A stretch of 64,000 bases of DNA from Pseudoxanthomonas sp. 3HH-4 (GTDB lineage: Bacteria > Pseudomonadota > Gammaproteobacteria > Xanthomonadales > Xanthomonadaceae), in NCBI RefSeq assembly GCF_006716465.1, contig NZ_VFPB01000001.1, positions 1,274,983 through 1,338,982 of the forward strand. Reading direction: 5' to 3'. Of the stretch, positions 17,022 through 25,222 are shown piece by piece. How positions within the stretch are numbered: the first letter of the stretch is position 1; every line of letters starts with the position of its first letter. Both the position numbers and the translations under genes were made by a program. Under the pieces are notes generated by a model, which ran no database searches, had not been told where the DNA came from, and saw nothing but the letters and a program-made list of their open reading frames with translations.

Positions 17022-18676
17022 AGGGCGAGCAGTATGAGCAATGCCCCTGCTCCAACGCCAATGCGGCACAGCCGGCAGGGTACGTCGATCACCTGCGGCG
17101 CCGGGAACGGACCCTCGAACCCGTCGACATCGATCGTTTGGGCGCGCAGGTACCACGTGCCGCTGCGCAGGCGCGGCAGGGTGATTTCAGGCTGGTCGAC
17201 CAGCGTGTCCACCTTTGCCTCGCTGAAGTCCGGGGTGCGTGACATCTGGAAGCGGTAGCGCTGGCCGGGCTGGCCGGCGGGCCAGCGGAAGGTCACCTCG
17301 CGCGTGTTGCCGGCTTCGGCTTCGGCGCCATCGATGGCGGTCACTTCGACCAGGGGGCGCACCGTGAAGGCGAGGCTGTCACCGAAGGGGCCGGTTTTCC
17401 CCTGGCTGTCCACGCTGCGGATGCGCCAGGCATATTCGCCCGGCGGGAGGGCGTCGGGCAGGCGGGTGGAGGTGGTGTCGTTCACCCGGGCCCGTGCGAC
17501 CGGCCGAGCGTATCCGGCGGTGCCGGCCACTTCGTACTCATAGGCGACTGCGCCGGGTGCGCCGGTCCATGCCAGGGCGACCTCCGGTGTGCGCACGACG
17601 CTTGCGGCAGCCGGGGCGACGGAATACGGCGGCACGGGCTGGTCGTCGATCCGGAGCTGGACGACGGCATCGCGGCCTTCCAGGCCGACGGCATCGATCG
17701 ACCGTACGCGGACGAAGTAGCGACCGGCACCGAGCGCGGGCAAAGTGAAGGCCGGCGCATCGCTTTCCGCATCCACCCGCAGGCTGTCGAAAGCAGCGCG
17801 CTCGCTGACCTGCACGCGGTAGCGTTGCGCGCCCGGCACCGCGGGCCAACTCAGTTCGGGGCGTGCGCTTTGCGACAGCGATGGAGTCCGCGACAGGTCG
17901 GGTGCCGGCAGCAGTTTCACGGGCGTCACGGTGGACTGGCCCATGGCCACTACGGTGCCGAAACCCGGACGGAGCAGCGCGCCGCGCTGGTTGCGTGCGC
18001 TCACCGCGACGCGGCCTTCGAGGACTTCGGCATGCGTGTGGTCGTCACCCGCTTCGACGCGGAACTGGGTGCCTCGCACCGCGGAGGATGCACTGGGCGT
18101 GTCGACGATGAAGTTCGCTGCAGGTCCGCGCAGGCGGCGGACTTCGTTGCCAATGCGTCCGCGCTGCAGGCGCAGGCGCGTGTCGGCCATGCCGGAGCGG
18201 CCGAAACGCGTGAGGCGGTCCAACAGCAGTTCACTGCCGCCCAGCAACAACAGGCGCGAACCATCGGCGAACTGTAGGCTGAGCGATGCGTCCGGCGAGG
18301 TCTTCAGCATGGCGCCGCTGCCCAGTGACATGCCGGCGGTGACGGGGGCATCGGCTCCGGCCGCGGTGGTCCGGGTGACCGCGCTGCCCTGCACGGCCAC
18401 GACCTTGGCGCGGGCGGGTTGGCTGTCCAGCCATTGCAGCGGAATGCGAAGGGTGGAGCCCGGTGTGAGCGCATAGGGATTGGCGATGCCGTTGTGGTCC
18501 TGCAGCCGCTGCCAGGGAATAGTGGGTTTGAGGTACGCTCCCGTCACATCCCAGAGCGTGTCACCGGGACGCACGCGGTAGGCCCATTCCTGCGCCTGGG
18601 CCGACCACGAAACCAGTAACAGGATCGCCAGTCCGCAACCCAGCCATCCTTTCCCTTGGATCGCCCACTTGTGCAT
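17018..18676 (-). CDS. LysM-FecR-fibronectin-like periplasmic protein
   Basis: A 552-residue exported protein. Seen: a signal peptide ending near residue 29; a LysM motif right after it (YRVRPGDTLWDV) that should bind peptidoglycan; a FecR domain at about 90-200 with the VDTPSASSAVRGTQFRVE signature; then Ig/fibronectin-like repeats with paired YRVQVS/YEYEVA strands; and a short hydrophobic C-terminus (GAGALLILLAL). The last segment may anchor it in the membrane. ATG 18676 is preferred over GTG 18682 because GGGAG lies five bases before it. Coupled to the CHASE2-GGDEF gene, it probably feeds an envelope signal to that cyclase (inference). Confidence 0.9.
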   Translation of the reverse strand: MHKWAIQGKGWLGCGLAILLLVSWSAQAQEWAYRVRPGDTLWDVTGAYLKPTIPWQRLQDHNGIANPYALTPGSTLRIPLQWLDSQPARAKVVAVQGSAVTRTTAAGADAPVTAGMSLGSGAMLKTSPDASLSLQFADGSRLLLLGGSELLLDRLTRFGRSGMADTRLRLQRGRIGNEVRRLRGPAANFIVDTPSASSAVRGTQFRVEAGDDHTHAEVLEGRVAVSARNQRGALLRPGFGTVVAMGQSTVTPVKLLPAPDLSRTPSLSQSARPELSWPAVPGAQRYRVQVSERAAFDSLRVDAESDAPAFTLPALGAGRYFVRVRSIDAVGLEGRDAVVQLRIDDQPVPPYSVAPAAASVVRTPEVALAWTGAPGAVAYEYEVAGTAGYARPVARARVNDTTSTRLPDALPPGEYAWRIRSVDSQGKTGPFGDSLAFTVRPLVEVTAIDGAEAEAGNTREVTFRWPAGQPGQRYRFQMSRTPDFSEAKVDTLVDQPEITLPRLRSGTWYLRAQTIDVDGFEGPFPAPQVIDVPCRLCRIGVGAGALLILLAL

Positions 18677-18814
18677 CGTCACTCCCGCGTAAGCGTCTGC
18701 GAAATGTTGAATCGGTCACAATTATAGGCGCTTCCAGTTGAACGGCTGGCCGGCTCTCGCCGGTTTTCACGTCACATTAGCTCCGTTTGCCCAGCCTATT
18801 CGCTTGCCTGTGGA

Positions 18815-19864
18815 TCAGGGCGAGGCGCCCCACAGGCCCGCAATGCGGCGTGCCAGGGGATACGGTTCCGGTGTGTCGCGATTGGTCAGCACGACCACGG
18901 TCAAGCGCTGCTTGGGGAAGCGGACCAGCACATTGCGGAAGCCGATGCTCTCGCCGGAGTGCCACTGCATCCCACCCTGCAGGCGCCAGCCGAATCCGTA
19001 GTGCGCCACATCGGGCTCACGGGTAACGGTAGCTGGCTGGAACGCCTGCGCGCGTGAAGCGGCATTGAGCAGGCGGTTGTCGTACAACGCGGCGTCCCAG
19101 TGCGCGAGGTCGGTGATGGAGGAATAGATGCCGCCATCGCCCAGCACCGCACTGGTCGTGCTCTGGTCGGTGCGTTGCCATGTGCCGTTCACCAGGCTGT
19201 AGCCGTATGCGCAGTGCGCCACGCTGGGGCCATCGTCTTCGCGGGCGACTGTTCCATCCATGCCCAGTGGCGCGAAGATGCGTGCATGCAGGAATGCAGC
19301 GAACGGCTGCCGCGAGGCGCGTTCCACCACCAGCGCCAGCAGGGCGTAGCCGCTGTTGCTGTAGCGATAGTCGCCGCCGGGCGCGAAATAGAGGCGTTCC
19401 TCACGTTCGAGCAGTCGCAGCACGTCTGCGTCATGCACCTGGGTGGCCTGATCGCCGGGCACCAGGTCTTCGTAGTCGATCAGGCCGGAGGTATGGCTGA
19501 GCAGGTGGCGGAGCGTCACTGCATCGGTCACCGCGGGCAACGACGGCAGCCAGCGGCGCACGGGGTCATCCAGGGTCAGCGCGCCTTCTTCCGCCAACAA
19601 CAGGATGCACGCGGCCGTGAACTGCTTGCTGATCGACGCCAGCCGGAAGTTGGTCTGCGGCGTCGCGGCGACACCGGCCTCGAGATCGGCCAGCCCATAG
19701 CTGCGCTGGAACACCGCTTCGCCTTCGTGGAGCACGAGGACGGATGCGCCGGGCACCGTGCCCGTGTAGTCCCGCATCCACGCGTCGATCGTGGCATCGC
19801 GCGTCGAGGTGCCGGTATCGCCTGCGGTCATCAGCAGCACTCCGAGTATCCAGATGGCCTTCAT
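18815..19864 (-). CDS. Class C beta-lactamase-like serine hydrolase
   Basis: A 349-residue exported member of the beta-lactamase/esterase EstB family (PF00144). Seen: a short signal sequence, the catalytic SISK at residues 77-80, YSN at 168-170, HTSGL, and a C-terminal HSG (QWHSGES) standing in for the KTG box. It may be a D-aminopeptidase, an esterase or a penicillin-binding-type enzyme; the family does not allow a narrower call, and there is no linked ampR. ATG 19864 is chosen because the signal peptide begins there; upstream in the same frame is the yhhQ gene in another frame. Confidence 0.88.
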   Translation of the reverse strand: MKAIWILGVLLMTAGDTGTSTRDATIDAWMRDYTGTVPGASVLVLHEGEAVFQRSYGLADLEAGVAATPQTNFRLASISKQFTAACILLLAEEGALTLDDPVRRWLPSLPAVTDAVTLRHLLSHTSGLIDYEDLVPGDQATQVHDADVLRLLEREERLYFAPGGDYRYSNSGYALLALVVERASRQPFAAFLHARIFAPLGMDGTVAREDDGPSVAHCAYGYSLVNGTWQRTDQSTTSAVLGDGGIYSSITDLAHWDAALYDNRLLNAASRAQAFQPATVTREPDVAHYGFGWRLQGGMQWHSGESIGFRNVLVRFPKQRLTVVVLTNRDTPEPYPLARRIAGLWGASP

Positions 19865-19914
19865 CGCCGTCTCCCCTCGATGAAACGGTGCAAGCCTAGC
19901 GCATGTGCCCGGCG

Positions 19915-20691
19915 TCAGTCCGTGGCGGCTTCCACGCGCAGCTGTCGTTCGCGTTCGTGCCCCAGGTAATGGCGGATACCGTAGCGCATGACGTACAGCA
20001 GCGGGATCAGCGCGATCGCGGCGAGCATCTTGTAGGCGTAGTTGACCGTGCTGACGGCGAGGAACAGGGAAGTCGGCCACTTCTGCGGGCCCAGCACGAA
20101 GGCGATGTAAATCACCACGAAGCTGTCCACCAGCTGCGAGATCGCGGTCGAACCGGTCGCGCGCAGCCATACCCAGCGCTCGCCGGTGGCGTTGCGGATG
20201 CGGTGGAACACCGACACATCGATCAGCTGGCCCACCAGGAAGGCGACCACCGAGCCGGCGATGGTCCACATGCCCTGGCCGAAGATGGCTGCGAAGGCCT
20301 TCTGGTAGTCGGGCACACCCTGCGCCTGCGCCGCTTCCACCCACCAGCCGGCCGGTGCCAGTGCGATCGCCGCGAAGGCGAACAGGAAGCCGTACACGAT
20401 CAATGCGACGGCCAGCCATGAGATGAAGCGCACGCCGCGCTTGCCGAAGAACTCGTTGATGGTGTCGGTCAGGATGAACACGAACGGCCACAGCAAGGTG
20501 CCGGCAGTGAAGCTGAGCGAGCCGGTCTGGCCGAACAGGTTCCACTCCAGCGGTGCGATGCCCAGCGTGTCTTCAAGTGCGAAAATCTTGACGCCGATGA
20601 ATTCGGCCAGCACCGCGTTGGCGCAGAACACCGCCGCCAGTACGATGAAAAGGCGGACCGCACGATCATCCAGGGTGCGCGGCGCGTGCAT
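19915..20691 (-). CDS. yhhQ: Queuosine precursor transporter YhhQ
   Basis: A 258-residue inner-membrane protein of the VUT/ACR YhhQ family, which imports the queuosine precursors preQ0/preQ1. Seen: six or more membrane segments, an N-terminal ANAVLAEFIGVKIF, the family motif WPFVFILTDTINEFFGKRGVR, and a second motif STAISQLVDSFVVIYIAF. It starts 3 bases after the stop of the DUF502 gene, so they share a transcript. I looked for and did not see a preQ1 riboswitch in front of the operon. Confidence 0.93.
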   Translation of the reverse strand: MHAPRTLDDRAVRLFIVLAAVFCANAVLAEFIGVKIFALEDTLGIAPLEWNLFGQTGSLSFTAGTLLWPFVFILTDTINEFFGKRGVRFISWLAVALIVYGFLFAFAAIALAPAGWWVEAAQAQGVPDYQKAFAAIFGQGMWTIAGSVVAFLVGQLIDVSVFHRIRNATGERWVWLRATGSTAISQLVDSFVVIYIAFVLGPQKWPTSLFLAVSTVNYAYKMLAAIALIPLLYVMRYGIRHYLGHERERQLRVEAATD

Positions 20692-20694
20692 GGT

Positions 20695-21366
20695 TCAGCG
20701 GTCCCCGGCGCGAGTGAACGGCATGGTCTCCGGCGCGACGGCGCCGCCGGAGATGATGAAGCTCATTGCCTGGTCCACGGTCCAGTCGGTCGGCGTCAGC
20801 AGCTCGACTGGCACGATCTCCAGATAGCCGGAGGTCGGATTCGGCGTGGTCGGCACGTAGACGGCAGCCAGCTCGCGGCCACTGCCCTCCTCGCGGATCA
20901 CGCGGGTCACCAGGCCGACCGACTTCATGTCCCGGTGCGGGAAATCGATCAGCACCACGCGCTGCGTGCTGCCCGGCTTGGTCTCCAGCATGTCCAGCAG
21001 CTTGCGCGCGCTGGTGTAGATGACGTTCGCCAGCGGCACGCGCGCGATCAGGGCCTCGAACCAGCGCAGCAGCCGCTGCCCGACCACGCGCCGCGTCAAA
21101 GCGCCCACGGCGAGGATCACGAACAGCGTGGCGATCATGGCTATCGTGTTCTGCACCCACAGGCCGTTGAACCAGCCCAGCGACTGCGGGAAGGTTGCCG
21201 CGATCTGGTGCGACATCGGCTCGACCCACGGCTTGCTGATGTCCGACAGCAGCACGAACACGAATTTGACGACCACCCACGTCAGCCAGATAGGCAACAG
21301 GGTCAGTAGACCGGTGATGAAGAGCTTCTGCACCGAAACGCGGTGCGGGGGATGGTCGGGGGGCAT
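20695..21366 (-). CDS. DUF502 family membrane protein
   Basis: A 223-residue protein with two N-terminal membrane segments and a soluble C-terminal domain carrying the DUF502 pattern (GLVTRVI, VYVPTTPNPTSGYLEIVP, MSFIISGGAV). The function is unknown; the same family occurs widely in bacteria and plants (COV/LCV proteins). It lies directly upstream of yhhQ. The ATG at 21366 has few alternatives. Confidence 0.9.
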   Translation of the reverse strand: MPPDHPPHRVSVQKLFITGLLTLLPIWLTWVVVKFVFVLLSDISKPWVEPMSHQIAATFPQSLGWFNGLWVQNTIAMIATLFVILAVGALTRRVVGQRLLRWFEALIARVPLANVIYTSARKLLDMLETKPGSTQRVVLIDFPHRDMKSVGLVTRVIREEGSGRELAAVYVPTTPNPTSGYLEIVPVELLTPTDWTVDQAMSFIISGGAVAPETMPFTRAGDR

Positions 21367-21438
21367 GGCGATATTGTAGGCCGGCGCGCAGGCCTTTCCG
21401 TAACGCCATCGCCGGGACGCTGTGCAGCGGCGGGTGGA

Positions 21439-21903
21439 TCAGCCGCCGGTCTGCCGAGCCTCGGGCTTCAGCCGCACGTAGATCTGCTTGCGCACGCGGG
21501 CGACGACTTCGTTCTGGGCATTGAAGACGTCAGCGGGCATCCAGCGCAGGTGCTTCTGACCGTTGGCGGCCTCGGCGTGGATCTCGTCCAGTACGCGTTG
21601 GTCCAGGCGGAATTCCGCATGCAGCGTGCCCTTGCCGGGCTTCACGAATTCGATCTCGGCCGCCTTGTCCCAGACGTAATAGTCGCTGCCCAGCCGCTCC
21701 TTGGCCAGGATCATCCAGAACGGATCGGTCATCGCGAACAGGTTGCCGCCGAAATGGGTGCCCACGTAGTTGCGGTTCCACGGGCGCATGCGCAGTTCGA
21801 CGCGCGCGAAGCTCCAGTCCTCGGCCATCTCGGTGACGTGGACGCCACTGAACAGGAACGGCGGCCAGACATTGAAGATGTGTCGCAGGGTAGTGGGCTT
21901 CAT
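21439..21903 (-). CDS. DUF4442 hot-dog fold thioesterase-like protein
   Basis: A 154-residue soluble protein matching DUF4442, a hot-dog fold group related to acyl-CoA thioesterases. Seen: RMRPWNRNYVGTHFGGNLFAM, with the FGG that usually begins the central hot-dog helix, followed by the five-strand pattern. The substrate is unknown. It lies 45 bases downstream of the thioredoxin-like gene on the same strand. Confidence 0.85.
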   Translation of the reverse strand: MKPTTLRHIFNVWPPFLFSGVHVTEMAEDWSFARVELRMRPWNRNYVGTHFGGNLFAMTDPFWMILAKERLGSDYYVWDKAAEIEFVKPGKGTLHAEFRLDQRVLDEIHAEAANGQKHLRWMPADVFNAQNEVVARVRKQIYVRLKPEARQTGG

Positions 21904-21948
21904 GGGTACTGCGCGTGCAAAAGGGACAGGTACGTGGCAATTCGGGAA

Positions 21949-22803
21949 TCAGAACAGCAGGGAGGACATCTTCCGGCGGTACTGGCTGACCAGGACCTCA
22001 TCTTCGATCACGCGGAAGGCGTCGATCAGGCTCTTGCGTGCCAGGCCGTCCTCGAAGGCGCGGTCGCGCTTGAGCATTTCGAGGAACTGTTCCAGCGCGC
22101 CTTCCGAATCGCCGGCGACCAGTGCGTGCACGCCCAGCAGGTGGCGCGCACGCAGGTCGTCCGCGTTCGCCGCCACGGCAGCGCGCAGCGCGTCGGGCGA
22201 CGGGGCGTCCTTGAGTGCCGACGCGAAGCCCAGCCGTGCGCGTGCCTTGACCGCACGGTCGTCGGTGGCGAGGTTGGCAGGCAACGCGTCGAGCAGGCGC
22301 TCGGCTTCGGTGGCCTCGCCGGTCTTCAGCAGAGCGAGGACCAGATCGAGCTTCAGTTCGTCCTTGTCCGGCTCGGCGGCCACGGCCTCGCGCAGTGCGG
22401 CCACCTGCGACTGCGGGTCGAGCGGCGCGGCGTCGGCAACCTCCGCGGCAGCTTCCGCTGGCTGGACGCCGTGCGAAGCCAGGAACTCGCGCAGCTGGCC
22501 TTCCGGCAGCGCACCGGGGAAGCCGTCCACCAGTTGTCCGTCCTTGACCAGGAACACGGTGGGGACCGAGCGGATCTGGAAGGCCGCCGCGATCTGCTGC
22601 TCCTTGTCGACGTCGACCTTTGCGAGCAGGAAGGCGCCGTTGTACTCGCCGGCCAGCTTCTCGAGGATCGGTCCCAGCGTCTTGCAGGGCCCGCACCAGG
22701 TCGCCCAGAAGTCGACCAGCACCGGGACTTCCAGCGACTTGCGCAGGACGTCGGCCTCGAAGGTTTCGGTGGTGGCGTCGAAAACGTGGGGCAGCTCGCT
22801 CAT
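21949..22803 (-). CDS. cnoX: Thioredoxin-TPR chaperone (CnoX/YbbN-like)
   Basis: A 284-residue cytoplasmic protein: a thioredoxin domain at residues 1-110 with the redox motif WCGPC at 36-40, then a TPR-type helical C-terminal half with the typical ending. The architecture is that of YbbN/CnoX, a holdase linked to GroEL and DnaK. E. coli CnoX has lost one active-site cysteine, whereas this one keeps both, as in the Caulobacter type, so thiol-disulfide exchange is possible. ATG 22803 starts the conserved domain; the frame extends 31 codons upstream into the promoter region of the next operon and was not used. Confidence 0.88.
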   Translation of the reverse strand: MSELPHVFDATTETFEADVLRKSLEVPVLVDFWATWCGPCKTLGPILEKLAGEYNGAFLLAKVDVDKEQQIAAAFQIRSVPTVFLVKDGQLVDGFPGALPEGQLREFLASHGVQPAEAAAEVADAAPLDPQSQVAALREAVAAEPDKDELKLDLVLALLKTGEATEAERLLDALPANLATDDRAVKARARLGFASALKDAPSPDALRAAVAANADDLRARHLLGVHALVAGDSEGALEQFLEMLKRDRAFEDGLARKSLIDAFRVIEDEVLVSQYRRKMSSLLF

Positions 22804-22882
22804 CGGGTCGCTCGTGGCGGGTGGGGAAGTCGCGTTCACATGGTGCCGCGGCGGGCAGGATACAAGGTGATGTAAAAAGGAT

Positions 22883-22922
22883 TTGACATTACTCAATGCG
22901 AATGTAAAGTACAGCTTACATT
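22883..22922 (+). promoter_or_regulatory. Promoter with palindromic operator for the membrane protein/XRE pair
   Basis: TTGACA at 22883-22888 and TAAAGT at 22905-22910 are 16 bases apart, a good sigma-70 promoter. The inverted repeat AATGTAA (22901-22907) / TTACATT (22916-22922) overlaps the -10, where a repressor would block RNA polymerase. The XRE protein encoded downstream is the obvious candidate (inference). AGGAG precedes the ATG at 22945. Confidence 0.55.
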
Positions 22923-22944
22923 TTGTCCGGCAGGAGTTACGTCA

Positions 22945-23586
22945 ATGGATATGCGACGCGGTGGTTGGCTGTTGCTGCTTGTCGGGGCCCTGCTGGCGTT
23001 CTGGGCCCTGCTGGCCGGCCCGGGAATCCTGCTGGGCGTCGACCTGGGCAAATGGGGCACCGCGCTACTGGTGACCGTGGCCTGGGTGTCGATGTATGCG
23101 GTTTCGCGCATGCCCATGGGCGAGGCCGAGCGCGGCCTGTCACCGGGCGAGTGGAAGGCCTGGGTGGGCACGGCGTTCATGCTGGTGGCGACGGGCTATT
23201 TCCTCGCCAAGTCACAGGTATTCGTCGCCGGCCCGGCCTGGGACAACCCGGATGCGCGCGCGGTCGGGCGCAACCTGGTATTGCTGCTGGTGGCCTGGAG
23301 CGTGCTGACCAGTGTGCTGGGCGCACGCTGGAAGGGGCGGGTGCAGGAGGACGAACGCGACCGCGAGATCGAGAAGCAGGCTGCCGGCTTGGGACGCAGT
23401 GCGCTGACGTTCTGCCTGGTTGGCTTGGCGGTGATGCTGGCGTTCTCGCCGGCGGATCGGCTGGCGTGGGCGACCCACTTCATGATCGCCAACCTGCTGG
23501 TGTTCGCGCTGATGTGGGGGTGGCTCTGCGAGTACGCGGCCACCGCGCTGATGTACTGGAAGGACAGGCGGGGGACGCAGGCGTGA
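22945..23586 (+). CDS. Unknown six-segment membrane protein
   Basis: A 213-residue integral membrane protein that I do not recognise by name. Six hydrophobic segments are visible at about residues 7-30, 37-53, 72-89, 108-124, 150-168 and 178-200, with a charged cytoplasmic-type loop between the fourth and fifth (KGRVQEDERDREIEKQA). Similar proteins are typically paired with a small XRE regulator, as here (52 bases downstream). It starts at ATG 22945 with AGGAG upstream, and the promoter carries a palindrome. A role in envelope stress or drug response is possible, but nothing here proves it. Confidence 0.82.
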   Translation: MDMRRGGWLLLLVGALLAFWALLAGPGILLGVDLGKWGTALLVTVAWVSMYAVSRMPMGEAERGLSPGEWKAWVGTAFMLVATGYFLAKSQVFVAGPAWDNPDARAVGRNLVLLLVAWSVLTSVLGARWKGRVQEDERDREIEKQAAGLGRSALTFCLVGLAVMLAFSPADRLAWATHFMIANLLVFALMWGWLCEYAATALMYWKDRRGTQA

Positions 23587-23638
23587 ACGGTGGTGAAGAG
23601 TCAGCACGGGTTTCACCGCCACATGGGGGCGACTGCCG

Positions 23639-23857
23639 ATGACCGGCACGCCGATCGCCAACGATATCCGGAGGCTTCGCTTCGAGCGTGGCGAGATGAC
23701 CCAGCAGGGCCTGGCCGATGCTTGCGGGGTGACGCGGCAGACCATCATTGCACTGGAAGCCGGGCGCTACGCGCCCTCGCTGGAGCTGGCCTTCCGCATC
23801 GCACGGGCCTTCGGGGTGGGCGTGGAGGACGTTTTCCATTGGCAACCTTTGGCATAG
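23639..23857 (+). CDS. Small XRE-family transcriptional regulator
   Basis: A 72-residue protein that is essentially one helix-turn-helix domain: [20 protein letters not shown], then [18 protein letters not shown] as the recognition helix, then the dimer-forming tail VGVEDVFHW. It resembles the minimal YgzD/YozG-type regulators that follow membrane protein genes. It probably regulates its own operon through the palindrome at 22901-22922. The start at ATG 23639 has GGGGG upstream. Confidence 0.9.
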   Translation: MTGTPIANDIRRLRFERGEMTQQGLADACGVTRQTIIALEAGRYAPSLELAFRIARAFGVGVEDVFHWQPLA

Positions 23858-23930
23858 GGCCTCACGGCGGCGCTCTGCTAAGGTCCCCGCCGCGGCATCG
23901 GCCGCGTCGATGATCGGTTCGGAGGCTGTG

Positions 23931-24521
23931 ATGGATGTGCGTCGCGTCGTCGTGGGCATGTTGCTGGGTTGGGCTTTCGTCGGCCAGGTGCTGGCGAAGG
24001 ACGAGATCCAGGCGTCGGCCGAGTTGAACCCGCCGCCGGTCGAGGCACTCGGACAGTTCGACCGCTACGACCTCAAGCCCGCCACGCTCGCCTCCGACTA
24101 TGCCGGGCACAAGGCCAACCAGGAGGCGCTGGCGTCGTTCCAGCGCAACCTCGACGAGCGCGTGGGCGCGTGGGTTGCAGAGCGCAACGCGGCACCTGCC
24201 ACGCATGCACCCGTGCGGACGCTGGTGATCGAGCCGCGCATCGAGAAGATCCGCTTCATCAGCGGGGGCGCGCGGTTCTGGGCGGGCGCCTTTGCGGGCA
24301 GTTCGCGCATCCTGGTGAAGGTGAAGCTCACCGACCAGGCGACTGGCGCATTGATCGCCGAGCCCGAGTTCTACCAGCATGCGAAGGGGATGGCGGGTGC
24401 CTGGACGTTTGGTGCCGCCGACAACAGCATGCTGGTCCGCAGCGCCTCGCTGGCACTGGATTACCTCAAGGAAAACCAGGCTACCGCGCAGGGCGGCCGC
24501 ACCGGCTGGGAAAAGGAATAG
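23931..24521 (+). CDS. Exported protein of unknown function
   Basis: A 196-residue protein with a signal peptide (MDVRRVVVGMLLGWAFVGQ, cleaved near AKD at residue 23). The mature part reads as strands separated by short loops (VRTLVIEPRIEKI, SRILVKVKLTDQATGALIAEPEFYQ), followed by a helix. The pattern resembles DUF4410-type proteins, but the assignment is weak. The start was fixed by GGAGG eight bases before ATG 23931; the open frame extends into the upstream regulator gene and is not used. It probably acts in the periplasm. Confidence 0.8.
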   Translation: MDVRRVVVGMLLGWAFVGQVLAKDEIQASAELNPPPVEALGQFDRYDLKPATLASDYAGHKANQEALASFQRNLDERVGAWVAERNAAPATHAPVRTLVIEPRIEKIRFISGGARFWAGAFAGSSRILVKVKLTDQATGALIAEPEFYQHAKGMAGAWTFGAADNSMLVRSASLALDYLKENQATAQGGRTGWEKE

Positions 24522-24601
24522 GGCCCCGGCGCTAAGATGCGCGTCCCCGGCGTGCAGGCTTGGTTCGTCGGCACACATCGTCTCCTCCCGCCGCGAACGC
24601 C

Positions 24602-25198
24602 ATGCTGATCCCCTCGTCCCGCCTGTTGCCCCTGACCGGCGTGGCCGCCGCGATTGTCTTCACCTGCGCCGTGCTGGGCTTCGGCTTGGCGCTGTCGGGG
24701 TACTCGCAGATCGGGCATCCGGTGGCGGTACTTGGAGCGAAGGGCGTTCCGCATGCGCTGGGCTTCAACCTGCTGGGCTTCATGCTGACGGGGATACTGG
24801 CCGCAGGCACTGCGCTGGACCTGAGGCACCGGTTGCCGGCCGATGCAGGATGGCCCTCCCGCGTCGGCGCGCAGTTGCTGCTGTTGTCCGCGCTGGGTTT
24901 CGCCGGGCTGGGCGTGATGCCGCTGGACCCCGATGACCTGCACAATGACGCGAGCAGCCTGCACGCGACGGCATGGCTGTTGTGGTGGGTGGCATTCGTG
25001 CCGGGTGCAGCGCTGTTCGCCCTCGGCATGCGGGGGCGGGGCGGGTGGCGCCCGGCGGTGGTGGCGAGCGTTGCGGCGGCCGCGATCGTGCTGTTCAGCG
25101 CGCTGCTGGCGGTCGAATGGATGCCGGCGGGCGTGGCGCAGCGACTCGGCTATGCCGCGTGGCTGCTCTGGCTGTGCGTGGTGGCCTGGCGACGGTAG
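24602..25198 (+). CDS. DUF998 family membrane protein
   Basis: A 198-residue protein with six predicted membrane segments and the DUF998 layout: first segment then SQIGHPVAVLGAKGVPHALGFN, a conserved FAGLGVMPLDPDDLHNDASSLHATAW loop, and a tryptophan-rich helix. Function is unknown. ATG 24602 is the natural start of the first segment; a TTG at 24560 in frame is less likely. There is no clear ribosome binding site. Confidence 0.82.
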   Translation: MLIPSSRLLPLTGVAAAIVFTCAVLGFGLALSGYSQIGHPVAVLGAKGVPHALGFNLLGFMLTGILAAGTALDLRHRLPADAGWPSRVGAQLLLLSALGFAGLGVMPLDPDDLHNDASSLHATAWLLWWVAFVPGAALFALGMRGRGGWRPAVVASVAAAAIVLFSALLAVEWMPAGVAQRLGYAAWLLWLCVVAWRR

Positions 25199-25222
25199 TC
25201 CGCCGCCAGGGAACGGCAAGGG

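Noticed and set aside
21367..21438. preQ1 riboswitch upstream of the DUF502-yhhQ operon
   Set aside because: The 72-base gap lacks the A-rich tail and pseudoknot pattern of preQ1 aptamers.
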